From the NCBI RefSeq assembly GCF_023806085.1, contig NZ_JAMSLX010000004.1:221080-285079 (forward strand): a stretch of 64,000 nucleotides of DNA, given 5' to 3'. The notes under the pieces were generated by a model. That model worked only from the letters and a program-made list of their open reading frames with translations, did no database searches and was not told the DNA's origin. The translations under genes and the position numbers were made by a program. Source of the DNA: Hephaestia sp. MAHUQ-44. Its GTDB lineage: Bacteria > Pseudomonadota > Alphaproteobacteria > Sphingomonadales > Sphingomonadaceae. The first letter of the stretch is position 1, and each line of letters begins with the position of its first letter. This document shows positions 39,053 through 47,853 of this stretch, one piece after another.

Positions 39053-40834
39053 ATGACTCACCGCCTTGCCAAGCGCCGCTTTCGTTCGCGTGACTGGTTC
39101 GCCGATCCCGCTCGCGCCGATATGACCGCGCTCTATCTAGAGCGTTTCATGAATTACGGGCTGACTCCGGCCGAATTGCGCGACGGGCGGCCGATCGTCG
39201 GCATCGCCCAATCGGGCAGCGATCTGGCGCCGTGCAACCGTATTCATCTCGATCTGGCGCGACGCGTGCGCGACGGCATCCGCGACGCGGGCGGTATCCC
39301 GATCGAATTTCCGGTCCATCCGATCTTCGAGAATTGCCGCCGCCCCACTGCGGCGCTCGATCGCAACCTGTCGTATCTGACGCTCACCGAATTGCTCTAT
39401 GGCTATCCGATCGACGCGGTGGTGCTGACAACGGGGTGCGACAAGACCACCCCGGCGGCGATCATGGCGGCAGCGACGGTCGACATCCCTGCGATCGTGC
39501 TCTCCGGCGGACCGATGCTCGATGGCTGGCACGATGGCGAACTGGTCGGTTCGGGCACGGTGATCTGGCGTTCGCGCCGCAAGCTCGCGGCAGGCGAGAT
39601 CAGCGAGGAGCAATTTCTCGATCGTGCGTGCGATAGCGCGCCGTCGGCGGGGCATTGCAATACGATGGGTACGGCCTCGACGATGAACTCGATCGCCGAA
39701 GCGCTCGGCATGTCGCTGCCCGGCTGCGCGATGATTCCCGCGCCGTACCGCGAGCGCGGGCAGATGGCGTATGAGACCGGCCGCCGCATCGTCGACATGG
39801 CCTATGAGGATCTGCGTCCCTCGGCGATCCTGACGCGCGCGAGCTTCCTCAATGCGATCCGCCTGCTCACTGCGATCGGTGGGTCGAGCAACGCGCAGCC
39901 GCACATCATGGCGATGGCGCGCCACGCCGGGGTCGATCTCGATCCCCGCGATCTCACCACTTATGGTTATGATCTGCCGCTGCTGGCCAACGTCCAGCCG
40001 GCGGGCCAATATCTCGGCGAGCGCTTTCACCGCGCGGGCGGCGTGCCTGCGATCCTGTGGGAATTGCTTCAGGCAGGGAAGCTCGACGGCGACTGCCTGA
40101 CCTGCACCGGGCGCACGGTCGCCCAGAATATCGAACGTTGCGAATCGCACGACCGCGAGGTGATCCGCCCGTTTGGCGATCCGCTGATGGAAAAGGCCGG
40201 CTATCTCGCGCTGACGGGCAATCTGTTCGATCTCGGCATCCTCAAATCCTCGGTGATCTCGGACGAGTTCCGCGCACGCTATCTCGCGCGTCCCGGCCAA
40301 GAGAATGTGTTCGAGGGGCGAGCGATCGTGTTCGACGGGTCGGACGATTATCACCACCGCATCAACGATCCCGCGCTGCGAATCGATGAGGATTGCATCC
40401 TCGTCATGCGCGGTGCCGGGCCGATCGGCTGGCCGGGCTCGGCCGAGGTCGTCAACATGCAGCCGCCCGACGCGCTGATCCGGCGCGGGATCGCCTGGCT
40501 GCCGACGCTTGGCGACGGGCGGCAATCGGGCACGTCCGACAGCCCGTCGATCCTCAACGTCAGTCCCGAAAGCGCGGTCGGCGGCGGGCTGTCATGGCTG
40601 CGCACGGGCGATACGATCCGCGTCGATCTGAACGCGGGGACGTGCAATGCGCTGGTCGACGCGGCGGAGATCGCACGGCGCCGCACCGAGGCGCCGCCAC
40701 CGGTGCCCGCGAGCCATTCGCCATGGGAAGAATTGTCGCGCGAGAAGACAGGCCAGCTCGCCGACGGCGCGGTGCTCGAAATGGCGCTAAAATATCATCG
40801 GATCGCCGAGATACCGCCGCGCCACAACCATTGA
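39053..40834 (+). CDS. xylD: D-xylonate dehydratase, IlvD/Edd family
   Basis: A 593-residue Fe-S dehydratase that converts D-xylonate to 2-keto-3-deoxyxylonate. The three cluster cysteines are Cys61 (SDLAPCNR), Cys129 (TTGCDKTTP) and Cys202 ([11 protein letters not shown]). The N-terminus FRSRDWFADPARADMTALYL and the C-terminus ending PRHNH closely match, from memory, Caulobacter XylD. Together with XylB and XylX it defines an oxidative xylose pathway. A paralogue (47854-49653) with cysteines at the same positions belongs to the second sugar-acid locus. Confidence 0.94.
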   Translation: MTHRLAKRRFRSRDWFADPARADMTALYLERFMNYGLTPAELRDGRPIVGIAQSGSDLAPCNRIHLDLARRVRDGIRDAGGIPIEFPVHPIFENCRRPTAALDRNLSYLTLTELLYGYPIDAVVLTTGCDKTTPAAIMAAATVDIPAIVLSGGPMLDGWHDGELVGSGTVIWRSRRKLAAGEISEEQFLDRACDSAPSAGHCNTMGTASTMNSIAEALGMSLPGCAMIPAPYRERGQMAYETGRRIVDMAYEDLRPSAILTRASFLNAIRLLTAIGGSSNAQPHIMAMARHAGVDLDPRDLTTYGYDLPLLANVQPAGQYLGERFHRAGGVPAILWELLQAGKLDGDCLTCTGRTVAQNIERCESHDREVIRPFGDPLMEKAGYLALTGNLFDLGILKSSVISDEFRARYLARPGQENVFEGRAIVFDGSDDYHHRINDPALRIDEDCILVMRGAGPIGWPGSAEVVNMQPPDALIRRGIAWLPTLGDGRQSGTSDSPSILNVSPESAVGGGLSWLRTGDTIRVDLNAGTCNALVDAAEIARRRTEAPPPVPASHSPWEELSREKTGQLADGAVLEMALKYHRIAEIPPRHNH

Positions 40835-40866
40835 TGTTGATTGGCCCCGCATCGAGCCGTCGCCGG

Positions 40867-41013
40867 TCAGAAAATCAGGGTGATCAGACCCACGATCCCT
40901 GCCCAGAGCGCCAAAGCGGCGAGCGAGCCGACGAGAATGCCGACGACCGGCTCACCTTCGCCCTCGGCTTCCACCGGCGGCGCTTCAAGCGTTTCGATTA
41001 TTGACCCCTTCAT
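40867..41013 (-). CDS. Small single-pass membrane protein, 48 residues
   Basis: A short open frame that reads as a plausible protein: an acidic N-terminal half (IIETLEAPPVEAEGEGEP) followed by one strong membrane helix (VVGILVGSLAALALWAGIVG) and a short hydrophobic end. The ATG at 41013 follows GGGGGTCGCT. It lies between xylD (convergent) and the cobalamin riboswitch (divergent), with no partner on its strand. I do not recognise a named family. Coding potential rests on the clean helix and start context, so the call is moderate. Confidence 0.5.
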   Translation of the reverse strand: MKGSIIETLEAPPVEAEGEGEPVVGILVGSLAALALWAGIVGLITLIF

Positions 41014-41135
41014 AGCGACCCCCCGATTGCTACGCGTACAGATGTACTACTGGCAGCTTGAAAAAACATAAACGGCTCGTCTTTGAAAGCCCTCTTTTCG
41101 TCGAACTTGATCGGTTCGTCGCAAATCGCTAGAGG
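41014..41135. other. Promoter region upstream of the cobalamin riboswitch
   Basis: No gene is seen here. The stretch is less GC-rich than its surroundings and includes a small palindrome GTACAGATGTAC at 41036-41047. It should hold the promoter of the btu operon and of the small divergent gene; no clear -35/-10 pair could be assigned. Confidence 0.4.
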
Positions 41136-41325
41136 CGCCGGTGTGACAGGTTCCCGAAAGGGATCAAAAGGGAAGTCCGGTGCGCGGAAGTGAATTCCGC
41201 AATCCCGGCGCTGCCCCCGCAACTGTAACCGGATAGCCGGCACGCCATCACGCCACTGGGCTTCATGTCCCGGGAAGGCGGCGCGCCAGCGACGACCCGG
41301 AAGTCAGGAGACCTGCCTGCCACGG
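41136..41325 (+). promoter_or_regulatory. Cobalamin (B12) riboswitch
   Basis: The leader contains the conserved elements of the adenosylcobalamin riboswitch in order: GGGAAGTCCGGTG near 41169, CTGCCCCCGCAACTGTAACCGG around 41210-41232 (given here in part), the B12 box GCCACTGG at 41252-41259, and the closing GACGACCCGGAAGTCAGGAG with ACCTGCC that pairs with the CAGGT near 41147. It lies about 110 bp before btuB, so cobalamin should repress the btu operon, probably at translation. Exact ends are approximate. Confidence 0.93.
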
Positions 41326-41436
41326 TCGATCCACTGCGCGGACGGGGTGTGCCGGGCGGACGAGGGGCTTTTCCTCGAGCGAGCGACGTTTGTCCGCTCG
41401 CAATGGTGCGCAGCGGTCGCATCGAGGAAGACCTGC

Positions 41437-43275
41437 ATGACCCCGTATCGATCGATCCTTCTGGCCACCGCGGCGCTGGCCAGCCCCGCGCTTGCGCAGG
41501 AGACGCCCGACGACATCGTCGTGACCGCCGCCGGCGCACCGCAAGCGGCGAGCGAGGCTGGCGATGCGATCACTGTCGTCACCCGCGCCGATCTGGAGAC
41601 GCGCCAGACCGTCTCGATCGCCGATTATCTGGCGACGACCCCCGGCGTCAGCATGACGCGCTCGGGCGGTCCGGGCACCTTGACCAGCCTGAGCATTCGC
41701 GGCGCCGAGGCCACGCAGACGCTCGTCCTGATCGACGGCGTGCGCGTCAACGATCCCTCGTCGCCCGGCGGGGCATTCGATTTCGGCAGCCTGCTCTCCG
41801 GCTCGGTCGAACGGGTCGAGGTGCTGCGCGGGGTCAATTCGGTGCCATGGGGCAGCCAGGCGATCGGTGGCGTCGTCAACATTGTCACCGAACAGCCGCC
41901 CGAAGCCGGGATCGCAGCCCGCGCCAGCGCCGAATATGGCGCCGCCGACAGCGTCTATGCCAATGGCGCGGTATCGGGGCGCAGCGGCGCGCTGTCGGGG
42001 GCGTTGACCGGCGGCTATCTGCGCAGCGACGGCATTTCGGCGGCGTCGAGCGGGACCGAGCGCGACGGCTATCGCCAGATCGGCGGCAGTGCGCGGCTGG
42101 GGGTCGATATAACCAAGGGGGTCGGGCTCGATCTGCGCGGTTATTATGCGCATTCGACGATCGATCTCGATGGCTTTCCGCCGCCGGCCTACAGTTTCGC
42201 CGACACGCCTGAATATTCGACGACGCAGGAAATCTACGGCTATGCCGGTGTCTACGCGACCGTCGGCCGCTGGCGCAACCGTGCCGCTTTCACCATCGCC
42301 GATGTCAACCGCGACAATTACGACCCCAGTTTCAGCACCGCACCGGGCTTCATCGGCCGCGGGCGTTCCGAACGCTATGAATATCAGGGCGATTACCGCA
42401 TAGTCGATCAGCTCCGCGTGATCGCGGGCGCCGAGCATGAAAACAGCCGCTTCGATGATGGCAGCACCACCGCGTCGGCCGGGGTCACCAGCGTCTATGG
42501 CGAGCTGATCGTCCAGCCGGTGCGCCAGCTCACCATCACCGGTGGCGTCCGCAACGACGATCATGACGATTACGGCACCCACACCAGCTTCGGCGCCAAT
42601 GCCGCGCTCGCGCTCGATACGGGCACGACGTTGCGCGCGAGCTATGCCGAAGGTTTCAAGGCGCCGACCTTGTACCAGTTGCACGGCGCCTATGGCACCG
42701 CGACGCTCGCGCCCGAGACGGCCAAAAGCTATGATGTCGGCATCGAGCAGGCCGCGCTGGGCGGCCGGGTGCGCGTTGGCGCGACCTATTTCCATCGCGC
42801 GACGCACAACCAGATTGATTTCGATCTCGGCACCTATACTTACGCCAATATCGCGCGTGCGCGTGCGGAGGGCGTCGAACTGGGGGTCACATTGCGGCCG
42901 GTCGATGCGTTCACCGTTGCCGCCAATTACACCTACACCAGAACCGAAAACCGCACCCCGGGCACCAATCTCGGCAACGATCTCGCCCGACGCCCGCGTG
43001 AGACGGTCAATTTCTCGGCCGATTATCGCTTTCCTGACGCGCTCAGCCTCGGCGGCACGGTCAGTGTCGTCGGCGACAGCTATGACGATGCCGGTAATGT
43101 CAACCGGCTCGACGGTTATGTGCTGGCGGGCGTGCGCGCCGAACTGCCGGTCGGGGGCCGCTTCACGCTCTACGGCCGCATCGATAATCTGTTCGACGCG
43201 CGCTATCAGACGGTGTCGGGTTATGGCACCTTTGGCCGCGCGGCCTATGGCGGAATCCGGATGAAGCTCGATTGA
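41437..43275 (+). CDS. btuB: TonB-dependent vitamin B12 receptor
   Basis: A 612-residue outer-membrane receptor. Signal peptide MTPYRSILLATAALASPALA is followed by the TonB box PDDIVVTAAG, a short plug (LSIRGAEATQTLVLIDGVRVNDPS) and a 22-strand barrel ending GGIRMKLD. Size and plug are those of BtuB. ATG 41437 follows GAGGAAGACC and lies downstream of the riboswitch, whereas the longer open frame would start inside the leader. It is the first gene of btuB-btuF-btuC-btuD. Confidence 0.93.
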   Translation: MTPYRSILLATAALASPALAQETPDDIVVTAAGAPQAASEAGDAITVVTRADLETRQTVSIADYLATTPGVSMTRSGGPGTLTSLSIRGAEATQTLVLIDGVRVNDPSSPGGAFDFGSLLSGSVERVEVLRGVNSVPWGSQAIGGVVNIVTEQPPEAGIAARASAEYGAADSVYANGAVSGRSGALSGALTGGYLRSDGISAASSGTERDGYRQIGGSARLGVDITKGVGLDLRGYYAHSTIDLDGFPPPAYSFADTPEYSTTQEIYGYAGVYATVGRWRNRAAFTIADVNRDNYDPSFSTAPGFIGRGRSERYEYQGDYRIVDQLRVIAGAEHENSRFDDGSTTASAGVTSVYGELIVQPVRQLTITGGVRNDDHDDYGTHTSFGANAALALDTGTTLRASYAEGFKAPTLYQLHGAYGTATLAPETAKSYDVGIEQAALGGRVRVGATYFHRATHNQIDFDLGTYTYANIARARAEGVELGVTLRPVDAFTVAANYTYTRTENRTPGTNLGNDLARRPRETVNFSADYRFPDALSLGGTVSVVGDSYDDAGNVNRLDGYVLAGVRAELPVGGRFTLYGRIDNLFDARYQTVSGYGTFGRAAYGGIRMKLD

Positions 43276-44084
43276 TGCGTCTCGCGGCGATCCTGCCGCT
43301 GCTGCTCGTCCTCGCCGGCTGCGACAGGCCGGCGGCGGTGACGCGTGGCGGGATCGTCTCGACCAATCCGTGCGCGGACCAGATTCTGGTTTCGCTGGTC
43401 GAGCCCGATCGGATCGCCGCGATCAGCCATTATTCGCAAGACCCGGCGTCGACCTCGCTGCCCCCCGAGGTCGCGCGCCGTTACCGCGTGACGGCGGGCA
43501 CGGCGGAGGAAGTGATTGCGCTTCGCCCCGATCTGGTGCTGACGAGCACCTTCACCCCTGCCGCGACACGCGCCGCCTATGCGCGCGCCGGGCTCAACGT
43601 GCTGCTGCTCGATTCGCCGACGACGATCGCGGCGAGCAAGGCACAGATCATGGTGATCGCGCGCGCAGTCGATCGGCCGGGGCGTGGGCAGGCGCTGGTG
43701 AACCGTATCGATGCCGCGCTCGCCGAGACCGCGCCGCAGGACGAGGCGCGCCCCTCGGCGCTGCTCTACATCAGCGGCGATCTGGTGACCGGCGCGGGCA
43801 CGCTGCTCGACGAATTGATGACGCATGTCGGCCTGCGCGACGCGGCCGCCGATTACGGGTTGCAGCACACCGGACGGCTGCCGCTGGAGACGATCCTCAC
43901 CGATCCGCCGCGCCTCATCATGACGCCCGAATTTTCCACGCGTGAATCGGCGATCCGCACGCGCATCCTCACCTATCGCACGCGGCAGGCGGTGTTCCCG
44001 CGCGGTCTCGTCAATTGCGGCGGGCCGACGATCGTCCCCGCGGTGCAGACGCTCGCCGCGATCCGGCACCAGGTGCTCGAATGA
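43275..44084 (+). CDS. btuF: Cobalamin ABC transporter substrate-binding lipoprotein
   Basis: A 269-residue periplasmic binding protein of the BtuF/FhuD class. The signal peptide ends in a lipobox (LVLAGC, Cys17), and the N-lobe begins VSTNPCADQILVSLV with the helical backbone pattern of class III binding proteins. Its ATG overlaps the btuB stop (TGATG), and its own stop overlaps the permease start. Riboswitch control of the operon supports cobalamin rather than iron chelates as ligand. Confidence 0.88.
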   Translation: MRLAAILPLLLVLAGCDRPAAVTRGGIVSTNPCADQILVSLVEPDRIAAISHYSQDPASTSLPPEVARRYRVTAGTAEEVIALRPDLVLTSTFTPAATRAAYARAGLNVLLLDSPTTIAASKAQIMVIARAVDRPGRGQALVNRIDAALAETAPQDEARPSALLYISGDLVTGAGTLLDELMTHVGLRDAAADYGLQHTGRLPLETILTDPPRLIMTPEFSTRESAIRTRILTYRTRQAVFPRGLVNCGGPTIVPAVQTLAAIRHQVLE

Positions 44085-45043
44085 GCCGCGCCGCGAAGCT
44101 CGCGCTGCTCGGCCTGGTCGTGGCGCTGCTGTTCGGCCTGTCGCTGATGGCGGGCAAGGTGTGGGTGCCGTTTCCGCTCTGGTGGAGCGCCGATCCGCTC
44201 GGGCGGATCATCCTTGAATTGCGCCTGCCGCGCGCGGTGCTGGGGCTGGTGCTTGGCGCGGTGCTCGGGCTGTCGGGCGCGGTGCTGCAAGGCTATCTTC
44301 GCAACCCGCTCGCCGATCCGGCGGTGGTGGGGGTGTCGTCCTCGGCCGCGCTCGGCGCGGTCGCGGCGATCGTGTTCGGCTGGGCGGGCGGGGTGTTCGC
44401 CTGCGCGATGCTGGCGGCGGCGGGCTCGATGGCGCTGCTGGCCGCGCTCACCTGGCGGACGCAGAGCGCGGTCGGCTTCATCCTCGCGGGCACCGTCCTC
44501 GCCAGCCTGTCGGGCGCGCTCACCGCGTTCCTGATCTCGATCGCGCCCAATCCTTATGCCACCGCCGAGGTGATCGATTGGCTGATGGGCGCGCTCACCG
44601 ATCGCGGCTGGGTCGATCTGCTGCCGGCCTTGCCCTTCCTTGGCGTCGGCGCGCTGCTCCTCCTCCTCACCGCCCCCGCGCTTGATGCGCTGACGCTGGG
44701 CGAGGCGGCGGCGCGCTCGATGGGGGTGCGGCTCGGGCGGTTACAGGCGCTGGTGGTGCTCGGCACCGGGCTGACGGTCGGCGCGAGCGTCGCGGTGACG
44801 GGGGTAGTCGGCTTCGTCGGCCTCGTCGTGCCGCATCTGCTGCGCCCGATCTTCGGCCACCGCCCGGCCGCGCTGCTGCTGCCTTCGGCGCTGGGCGGCG
44901 CGGCGCTGGTGCTCGCGGCCGACAGCCTGTGCCGCCTCGCGCCCGGCGCCGGCGAGGTCCGGCTCGGGGTCGCGATGGCATTGATCGGCGCGCCTTTCTT
45001 CCTCGCGCTACTGCTCCGGCAACGGAGGCTGGCATGGACCTGA
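44081..45043 (+). CDS. btuC: Cobalamin ABC transporter permease, FecCD family
   Basis: A 320-residue inner-membrane permease with about ten helices. Family features are LRLPRAVLGLVLGAVLGLSG followed by AVLQGYLRNPLADPAVVGVS, and VAVTGVVGFVGLVVPHLLR near the C-terminus. The start ATG overlaps the btuF stop as ATGA and its 3' end overlaps the ATPase gene by 10 bp. It would form the B12 channel with the following ATPase. Confidence 0.93.
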   Translation: MSRAAKLALLGLVVALLFGLSLMAGKVWVPFPLWWSADPLGRIILELRLPRAVLGLVLGAVLGLSGAVLQGYLRNPLADPAVVGVSSSAALGAVAAIVFGWAGGVFACAMLAAAGSMALLAALTWRTQSAVGFILAGTVLASLSGALTAFLISIAPNPYATAEVIDWLMGALTDRGWVDLLPALPFLGVGALLLLLTAPALDALTLGEAAARSMGVRLGRLQALVVLGTGLTVGASVAVTGVVGFVGLVVPHLLRPIFGHRPAALLLPSALGGAALVLAADSLCRLAPGAGEVRLGVAMALIGAPFFLALLLRQRRLAWT

Positions 45044-45813
45044 TCGTCGATCGCCTCGGAGTGGCGCTGGCGGGCCGCACGGTCCTCCACGACATCACCG
45101 CAACCTTCCGCCCCGGCCGCGTCACCGCGATCCTCGGCCCCAACGGCGCGGGCAAATCGACCTTGGTCAAGGCGATGGCGGCGCTGGTCGCGATCCGGGG
45201 CGGCACGATCCGGCTCGACGACCGTAATGTCGCCGCGCTCGATCCCCGTGAGCGCGCGCGACAGATCGGTTATCTGCCGCAGGATGCCGCGATCCATTGG
45301 AACGTGCCCGCGCGTGACGTGATCGCGCTCGGCCGTGCCGCGCACCATGCGCCGTTCGCGGGGCTATCGGCCGATGATCGCGCGGCCATCGACGCGGCCG
45401 TCATCGCCACCGCCACCACCGATCTGCTCGATCGCCCGGTCAACGAACTTTCGGGCGGCGAGCGTGCCCGCGTTCTGCTCGCGCGCGTGCTCGCCGGGGC
45501 GCCCGCATGGCTGCTCGCGGACGAACCGCTCGCGAGCCTCGATCCCGCGCACCAGATCGACATCCTCGATCGGCTGCGTGCGCGGGCGGCGGCTGGGGCA
45601 GGGGTTGCCATCGTCCTCCATGATCTCGTCCAGGCGGGCCGCGCGGCGGACGATGTGCTGCTGCTCAAGGCGGGCCGCGTCGCCGCGTTCGGCCCCGCGG
45701 CCGAGGTGCTGACCCCCGCCAATCTGCGCGCGGTGTTCGCGATTGAGGTCACCGTCACCGTCGATCGCGCGGGCCGCCCATTGTGCATCCCGATCGGACG
45801 GGTGACTGGCTGA
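45034..45813 (+). CDS. btuD: Cobalamin ABC transporter ATP-binding protein
   Basis: A 259-residue ABC ATPase. Walker A is GPNGAGKST (residues 33-41), the signature is LSGGERARV, Walker B is LLADEPLASLD and the switch histidine is in VLHD. It starts at ATG 45034 inside the end of btuC, with GGAGGCTGGC as ribosome binding site. It is the last gene of the riboswitch-controlled operon. Confidence 0.92.
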   Translation: MDLIVDRLGVALAGRTVLHDITATFRPGRVTAILGPNGAGKSTLVKAMAALVAIRGGTIRLDDRNVAALDPRERARQIGYLPQDAAIHWNVPARDVIALGRAAHHAPFAGLSADDRAAIDAAVIATATTDLLDRPVNELSGGERARVLLARVLAGAPAWLLADEPLASLDPAHQIDILDRLRARAAAGAGVAIVLHDLVQAGRAADDVLLLKAGRVAAFGPAAEVLTPANLRAVFAIEVTVTVDRAGRPLCIPIGRVTG

Positions 45814-45896
45814 GCGCGCGCGGGGGTAATCGGCCCGGCGCCTTTGCGGCAGGCTGAGGGTGGCGCGCGGGCCGGCGTATCGCTAACGCAGGGGCG

Positions 45897-46922
45897 ATGA
45901 ACGCGCCGCTCCGCCTTCGCCTCGATTCCGCCGCGCTGGTCGCCAATTGGCGCGCGCTCGATGCGATGAGCGGGCGTGCCGCGTGCGGCGCGGCGATCAA
46001 GGCCGATGGGTACGGGCTGGGCGCGCGCGGGGTGGCCGAACGGCTCGCGGCAGCGGGCTGTCGCGACTTCTTCGTCGCGACCTGGGCCGAGGCGATGGCC
46101 CTGCGCGATCTCGATCTGCCGCTGGCGGTGTTTCACGGCGTCCGTGCGGAGGATATGGCCGCCGCGGCCGCCGGCGTCGCGCGGCCGGTGCTCAACACGC
46201 CGATGCAAATCGCGCGCTGGCGCGAGGCGGGCGGGGGCCCCTGCGATGTCATGGTCGATACCGGCATGAACCGCCTCGGCGTCGCGCCTGAGGATATTGG
46301 CGGCGGCTTGCTCGACGGGCTCGATATCGTCACGCTGATGAGCCATCTCGCCTGCGCCGACGAAGATACGGCCATGAACGCGCGCCAACGCGACGCCTTC
46401 GCGGCGCTCGCCGGCCGCACCGGCGCGGCACGGATGAGCCTCGCCAATTCATCGGGGATCGCGCTCGGCGCGGACTATGCGTTCGATCTGACGCGCCCCG
46501 GCCTCGCGCTGTACGGTGGCCGCCAGCGTGACGAACATCGGGGCATTGCGCAGGTCGTCACCCCCGAGGCGCAGGTGATCCAGCGCCGTTGTGTGCCCGC
46601 AGGCGGAGTGGTCGGCTATAATGCGACTTGGCGCGCGCCCGCCGATACCGAGATCGCGATCCTCAATCTTGGCTATGCCGACGGCTATTTCCGTGGCTTT
46701 TCGGGCACGGGCATCGCGCGCGTCGGCGATGTGGTGCTGCCCGTGCTCGGCCGCGTGTCGATGGATATGATCGCGATCGGGGTCGATGCCGCGCCCCGGC
46801 TTGCCGAAGGCGATTGGGTCGCGCTCGATTACGATCTGCCTGCCGCCTCGGCTGCCAGCGGGATGGCGCAATACGAATTGCTCACCTGCCTCGGCGCGCG
46901 TTTCGATCGGTGCTGGCTTTAG
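45897..46922 (+). CDS. alr: Alanine racemase (PLP-dependent)
   Basis: A 341-residue enzyme that makes D-alanine for peptidoglycan. The PLP lysine is Lys35 (AAIKADGYGLG) and the second catalytic base is Tyr241 (GVVGYNATW); RVSMDM and the C-terminal YELLTCLG are conserved. It is slightly short for the family (about 355-370). It lies 83 bp after btuD without an evident terminator between them, and no cell-wall or catabolic amino acid genes are adjacent. Confidence 0.93.
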   Translation: MNAPLRLRLDSAALVANWRALDAMSGRAACGAAIKADGYGLGARGVAERLAAAGCRDFFVATWAEAMALRDLDLPLAVFHGVRAEDMAAAAAGVARPVLNTPMQIARWREAGGGPCDVMVDTGMNRLGVAPEDIGGGLLDGLDIVTLMSHLACADEDTAMNARQRDAFAALAGRTGAARMSLANSSGIALGADYAFDLTRPGLALYGGRQRDEHRGIAQVVTPEAQVIQRRCVPAGGVVGYNATWRAPADTEIAILNLGYADGYFRGFSGTGIARVGDVVLPVLGRVSMDMIAIGVDAAPRLAEGDWVALDYDLPAASAASGMAQYELLTCLGARFDRCWL

Positions 46923-46959
46923 GGTCCGAACCCTGGGCAGCGCGTTTGGCGCAGAGTCA

Positions 46960-46977
46960 GATATGGTATACATTATA
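46960..46977. promoter_or_regulatory. Possible GntR (FadR-subfamily) operator
   Basis: The site centres on TGGTATACA (46964-46972), a palindromic core GTATAC in an AT-rich surround, 58 bp before the GntR gene. Known FadR-subfamily regulators of sugar-acid genes such as UxuR bind TGGTATACCA-like sites, so self-regulation is plausible. The assignment rests on similarity to that pattern. Confidence 0.45.
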
Positions 46978-47034
46978 TCGTCGGACATAGGCGACTGAGC
47001 CGGAAGAGCGCAGCCATGCAACGGAGGAACAGCT

Positions 47035-47799
47035 TTGGACGATCGTGGCGAGCCCGAGGGAGCAGGTCTTCTCAAGGGCAACCTCAATCGCCGGTTGCAC
47101 TCGTCGCTTGCACGTGAACTCGGGCGCCGCATCCTGAGTGGTGAATTGCCGCCGGGCCATCTGTTTCCCGGCGAGATCGATTTCAGCCAGCAGCTCGATC
47201 TGTCACGCTCGGCGCTGCGTGAGGCGTTCCGTATCCTGTCGGCCAAGGGACTGGTCGAAAGCCGCCCCAAAGCCGGGACGCACGTGACCGATCCGGCACG
47301 CTGGAGCCGGCTCGATCCCGATGTGCTCGCGTGGCAATTCGCGAGCGAGCCGAGCCCCGAATTCCTGCGCGACCTGTTCGAACTGCGGATGATCGTCGAG
47401 CCCGCCGCTGCCGCGGCCGCGGCGGCGCGGCGTAACGAGGTTCAGGTCGCCGCGATGGCCGCCGCGCTCGACGCGATGGCGGCGCACGGGCTGGCGACCG
47501 AGGAGGGCCGCGCCGCCGACCAGCTTTTCCACAGCCTCGTCATCGAGGCCGCGCACAACCAATTGCTCTCGACGCTGTCGAGTTCGATCATGGCCGCGGT
47601 GGCGTGGACGACGATCTTCAAACAGCGCCGCCGCGTGCTGCCCCGCGATCCGATGCCCGAGCATTGCGCGCTCCACGCCGCGATCGCGGCCGGCGATGCG
47701 GATGGCGCGCGCAACGCGATGGTGGTGTTGATCGATCTCGCGCTGGCCGACACCGAAATCGCGATGCGCGCGGAAGAGGGGCCGCCTGCCACGACGTGA
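47035..47799 (+). CDS. GntR-family regulator 1 (FadR/FCD type)
   Basis: A 254-residue repressor starting at TTG 47035 after CGGAGGAACAGC. The winged helix (about residues 20-85) has LDLSRSALREAFRILSAKGLVESRPKAGTHV read here in two parts, and the C-terminal FCD effector domain contains ELRMIVEP and metal-ligand type histidines (HSLVIEAAHNQ). Members of this group control sugar-acid catabolism. It converges on the dehydratase gene, and an operator-like TGGTATACA lies upstream of it. Confidence 0.88.
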   Translation: MDDRGEPEGAGLLKGNLNRRLHSSLARELGRRILSGELPPGHLFPGEIDFSQQLDLSRSALREAFRILSAKGLVESRPKAGTHVTDPARWSRLDPDVLAWQFASEPSPEFLRDLFELRMIVEPAAAAAAAARRNEVQVAAMAAALDAMAAHGLATEEGRAADQLFHSLVIEAAHNQLLSTLSSSIMAAVAWTTIFKQRRRVLPRDPMPEHCALHAAIAAGDADGARNAMVVLIDLALADTEIAMRAEEGPPATT

Positions 47800-47853
47800 T
47801 GCAGCAGGCGGCACCTTCCGGCTTGCCAATGCCGGTCGATCAATGCCGATCAA

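Noticed and set aside
45880..45892. GTATCGCTAACG before alr as a further LacI operator
   Set aside because: Alignment to TGNTAGCGCTANCA needs four mismatches and the gene has no tie to xylan use.
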